DNA of 64,000 nt, from positions 661,653 through 725,652 of the forward strand of contig NZ_QVIO01000003.1 of assembly GCF_003416895.1 (NCBI RefSeq), in the 5' to 3' direction. Below, in pieces: positions 61,972 to 64,000 of the stretch (within the stretch, counting starts at the first letter, position 1; each line of letters opens with the position of its first letter). This stretch comes from Duganella sp. BJB476. Lineage in GTDB: Bacteria; Pseudomonadota; Gammaproteobacteria; Burkholderiales; Burkholderiaceae_D. Position numbers and translations under genes: made by a program. The notes under the pieces were generated by a model. It ran no database searches. It was not told the origin of the DNA and saw only the letters and a list, made by a program, of their open reading frames with translations.

Positions 61972-61987
61972 CGTGATGAACGTCACA
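61972..61987. promoter_or_regulatory. CRP-type site between fecR-like and cyclase genes
   Basis: CGTGATGAACGTCACA differs from TGTGA-N6-TCACA in one conserved position. It lies about 52 bases upstream of the FecR start and 136 upstream of the divergent cyclase start, so it could act on either. Confidence 0.5.
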
Positions 61988-62122
61988 TTCTACTGGAACG
62001 CTTGTGCACGGCTGTAAACTTTACACTTTGTAGCAAAAGCATTTGCTGCCATCTTTAAAGCGTTGTAACCTAGCCGCTTGCCTTCCGAACTCCGCCGACC
62101 GCCCGCCGCCGCCGCCTCCCTG

Positions 62123-64000
62123 ATGACCATTTTTTCGGCCTTGCGCGCCCTGACCCTGCCCTCGTCCCGGCACCTGCGTTGGCTGCTGCCGCTGACCGCG
62201 GTGCTGATCACGGCCGGCGCCGAATGGCTGCCGCCGCCCGGCTCGTCCTACCTGGCCGAAGAGTGGCTGCGCGACCGCTACATCCGCCTGCAGACCACCG
62301 ACGCCGAAGAACCGCGCGTGCTGGTGGTCGACATCGACGAGGCCAGCCTGGCCGGGGTCGGCCCGTGGCCGTGGGGCAGCGCCCGCATCGCCGACCTGGT
62401 CGAGATCCTGCTCACCGATTACCAGTCGCGCGGGGTGGCGCTCGACATCCTGCTGCCCAAGGCCAGCGACCCGCTGGGCGACACCCGGCTGGCGCTGCTG
62501 GCGGCGCACGCGCCGCTGGTGCTGGCGCAGGCGCTCGACTACAGCCGCACCCGCCCCGAGCTGCTGCGCGAAGGCGTGCTGGGCGGCGCGGTCAGCGCCA
62601 CCGCGCCGGCCGCCGCCGCCACCGGCTACCTGGCCAACCACGCCCAGCTGGCCAGGGCCGGCCGCCATATCGGCAATATCGGCTTCATCCCGGACGCCGA
62701 CGGCGCGCTGCGCCGGGTGCCGCTGCTGACCCGCTACCAGGGCCAGACCTACCCGGCGCTGAGCCTGGCGCTGGTCAATTGCTGCGGCGGCGGCCTGGCG
62801 CTGGCGGCCGGTGGCGACGCCGCCGGCGCCCGCGTGGCCTACCGGCGCGACTGGACCGCCTACACCGTGGTGTCGGCGGCCGACATCCTGCAGCGCCGCA
62901 TCGACCCGGCCAGCGCGCGCGGGCGCCTGGTGCTGGTCGGCTCCTCGTCGCTGACGCTGTCGGACCGCGTGACCACGCCGCTGGCGGCCAACCGCCCGGG
63001 CCTGGGGGTGCAGGCGGCCATGCTGTCGACCCTGCTCGACCGGCGCGACGGCGGCACGCCGGCGCCGTGGCCGGGCCGGCTGATCGCCTGCGGCTGGGCG
63101 CTGCTGATGGCGGCGCTGGCCAGCTACACCTTCCCGCGCCTGTCGGCCGCGCGCAATGTCGCGCTGCTGGCGGCCGGCGGCGCGCTGTGGCTGCTGCTGG
63201 CCTACGACGTCAGCCGGCACGACCCCGACTTCTCGCCGACCGCGCCGCTGGCCTCGCTGCTATTCCTGCTCAGCTTTGCCGTGCCCTACCAATGGCAGGT
63301 GACCCAGCAGCGCTCGCGCCACCTGCTCGACACGCTGCGCCAGTACGTGGCGCCGGCGGTGGTGGCCGAACTGCTGCGCAGCGACCTGAAGGATCCGCTG
63401 GCGCCGCGCCAGCTCGACGTCACCACCCTGATCGCCGACATGGAGGGCTACACCACCCAGGTCGAATCGCTGCCGGTGGATGAGGCGGCCAAGCTGACGC
63501 GCGACTTCCTCGAGTGCCTGACCGGCCCGGTCATCGCCACCCAGGGCACGCTCGACAAGTACACCGGCGACGGCCTGGTGGCGTTCTGGGGCGCGCCGTT
63601 ACCAAATTTACAACATGCCGATTTGGCATTGGACGCCGCCCGTGCTATTGTGCGGCGCGTGCAATTACTTAGCCAGGAGCAACAAGCGCGCGGAAGGCCG
63701 CCGCTGCGGGTGCGCATCGGCATCGACAGCGGGCTGGCGATGGCCGGCGATTTCGGCACCGCCTTCCGCAGCATCTATACCGCGGTGGGCGACAGCGTCA
63801 ACACCGCTTCCCGGCTGGAGCAGGCGGCGCGCGACTATCCGCACGACGTGATCATCGGCGCCGGCACCGTGGCGCGGGCGCGCCGCCACGGCTTCTTGCG
63901 GCTGGGCGAACGTTTATTACGGGGCAAGGAAAAGCCCACGACTCTTTACACATTTGAAGCAACTATGAGCACCACCACCGACCACCCCGCCCAGCCCCTG
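62123..64000 (+). CDS. CHASE2-domain adenylate/guanylate cyclase (C-terminus outside window)
   Basis: The frame is open from the ATG at 62123 to the window end (626 codons). N-terminal TM, a periplasmic CHASE2 domain (about 45-310, with VLVVDIDEASLAGVGPWPWGSARIADLV), three membrane helices (about 312-392), and a class III cyclase domain (about 430-600) with metal-binding Asp in IADMEGYT, LDKYTGDGLVAFWGAP and the YTAVGDSVNTASRLE block. It probably makes cAMP. It is divergent from the FecR gene with CRP-type sites around, so its product may control the adjacent secretion module. Confidence 0.9.
   Translation, partial: MTIFSALRALTLPSSRHLRWLLPLTAVLITAGAEWLPPPGSSYLAEEWLRDRYIRLQTTDAEEPRVLVVDIDEASLAGVGPWPWGSARIADLVEILLTDYQSRGVALDILLPKASDPLGDTRLALLAAHAPLVLAQALDYSRTRPELLREGVLGGAVSATAPAAAATGYLANHAQLARAGRHIGNIGFIPDADGALRRVPLLTRYQGQTYPALSLALVNCCGGGLALAAGGDAAGARVAYRRDWTAYTVVSAADILQRRIDPASARGRLVLVGSSSLTLSDRVTTPLAANRPGLGVQAAMLSTLLDRRDGGTPAPWPGRLIACGWALLMAALASYTFPRLSAARNVALLAAGGALWLLLAYDVSRHDPDFSPTAPLASLLFLLSFAVPYQWQVTQQRSRHLLDTLRQYVAPAVVAELLRSDLKDPLAPRQLDVTTLIADMEGYTTQVESLPVDEAAKLTRDFLECLTGPVIATQGTLDKYTGDGLVAFWGAPLPNLQHADLALDAARAIVRRVQLLSQEQQARGRPPLRVRIGIDSGLAMAGDFGTAFRSIYTAVGDSVNTASRLEQAARDYPHDVIIGAGTVARARRHGFLRLGERLLRGKEKPTTLYTFEATMSTTTDHPAQPL

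Overview
The window looks like the chromosome of a GC-rich betaproteobacterium of the Oxalobacteraceae (Massilia/Duganella-like). This is inferred from the overall protein character, the purD-hemF-nadD-rsfS-rlmH-maf-rng order, and a large DUF4214/RTX surface protein made next to its own type I secretion system. No database search was possible.

Layout. 1-3866: SDR fragment, AraC regulator, YciI-like protein and a large PAS-PAS hybrid sensor kinase. 4077-6871: three unrecognised small genes and a tyrosine recombinase whose C-terminus has been replaced; this looks like the remnant of an older integrated element. 7035-17150: a roughly 10-kb mobilizable element in the 3' end of tRNA-Thr(CGT). It has att-like direct repeats at both ends, clusters of a GTTGGTA motif just inside each end (probable integrase arm sites), an intact P4-type integrase, an AlpA-like factor, and MobC, a MobA-primase and a nested MobB. 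Its AT-rich cargo (about 7.1-12.6 kb) is defence-like: a HEPN/DUF262 pair, an AbiEi-like protein, and a retron.

The retron is the most unusual locus. A reading frame at 11136-12569 encodes a winged-helix-like domain followed by a canonical retron reverse transcriptase (NAxxH, YADD, VTG). Exactly between these two domains, inside the reading frame, lies an msr-msd-like structure: an 11-bp a1/a2 pairing, an msr hairpin with a GUUUCG-type loop like that of retron Ec86, and a 63-nt near-perfect msd hairpin. Two small genes upstream, a single-TM protein and a Rossmann-like protein, share a short motif and probably belong to the same system.

17310-35154 is core genome: fbp, pepN, a DUF4136 lipoprotein, qor, mgsA, an EamA transporter, a PhoD-like phosphatase, a GT9 glycosyltransferase, yebC, and the purD-to-rng run. 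A perfect 43-bp inverted repeat lies at 21901-21990. 35163-51037 holds secreted proteins, a hydrolase, a Cache-GGDEF cyclase, waaF, an O-antigen-ligase/GT9 fusion, a MASE1 kinase with its FixJ-type regulator, a VirK-like protein, a fatty-acid hydroxylase, dnaE and a ParDE-like toxin-antitoxin pair.

51156-64000: trhO, then a type I secretion operon (ABC, HlyD, TolC, DUF6447-like), the 945-residue DUF4214/RTX surface protein it probably exports, a FecR protein, and a divergent CHASE2 adenylate cyclase cut by the window end. CRP-type sites (TGTGA-N6-TCACA) lie upstream of the surface protein gene, the ABC gene and the FecR/cyclase pair. This suggests a local cAMP-controlled surface-layer or adhesin module.
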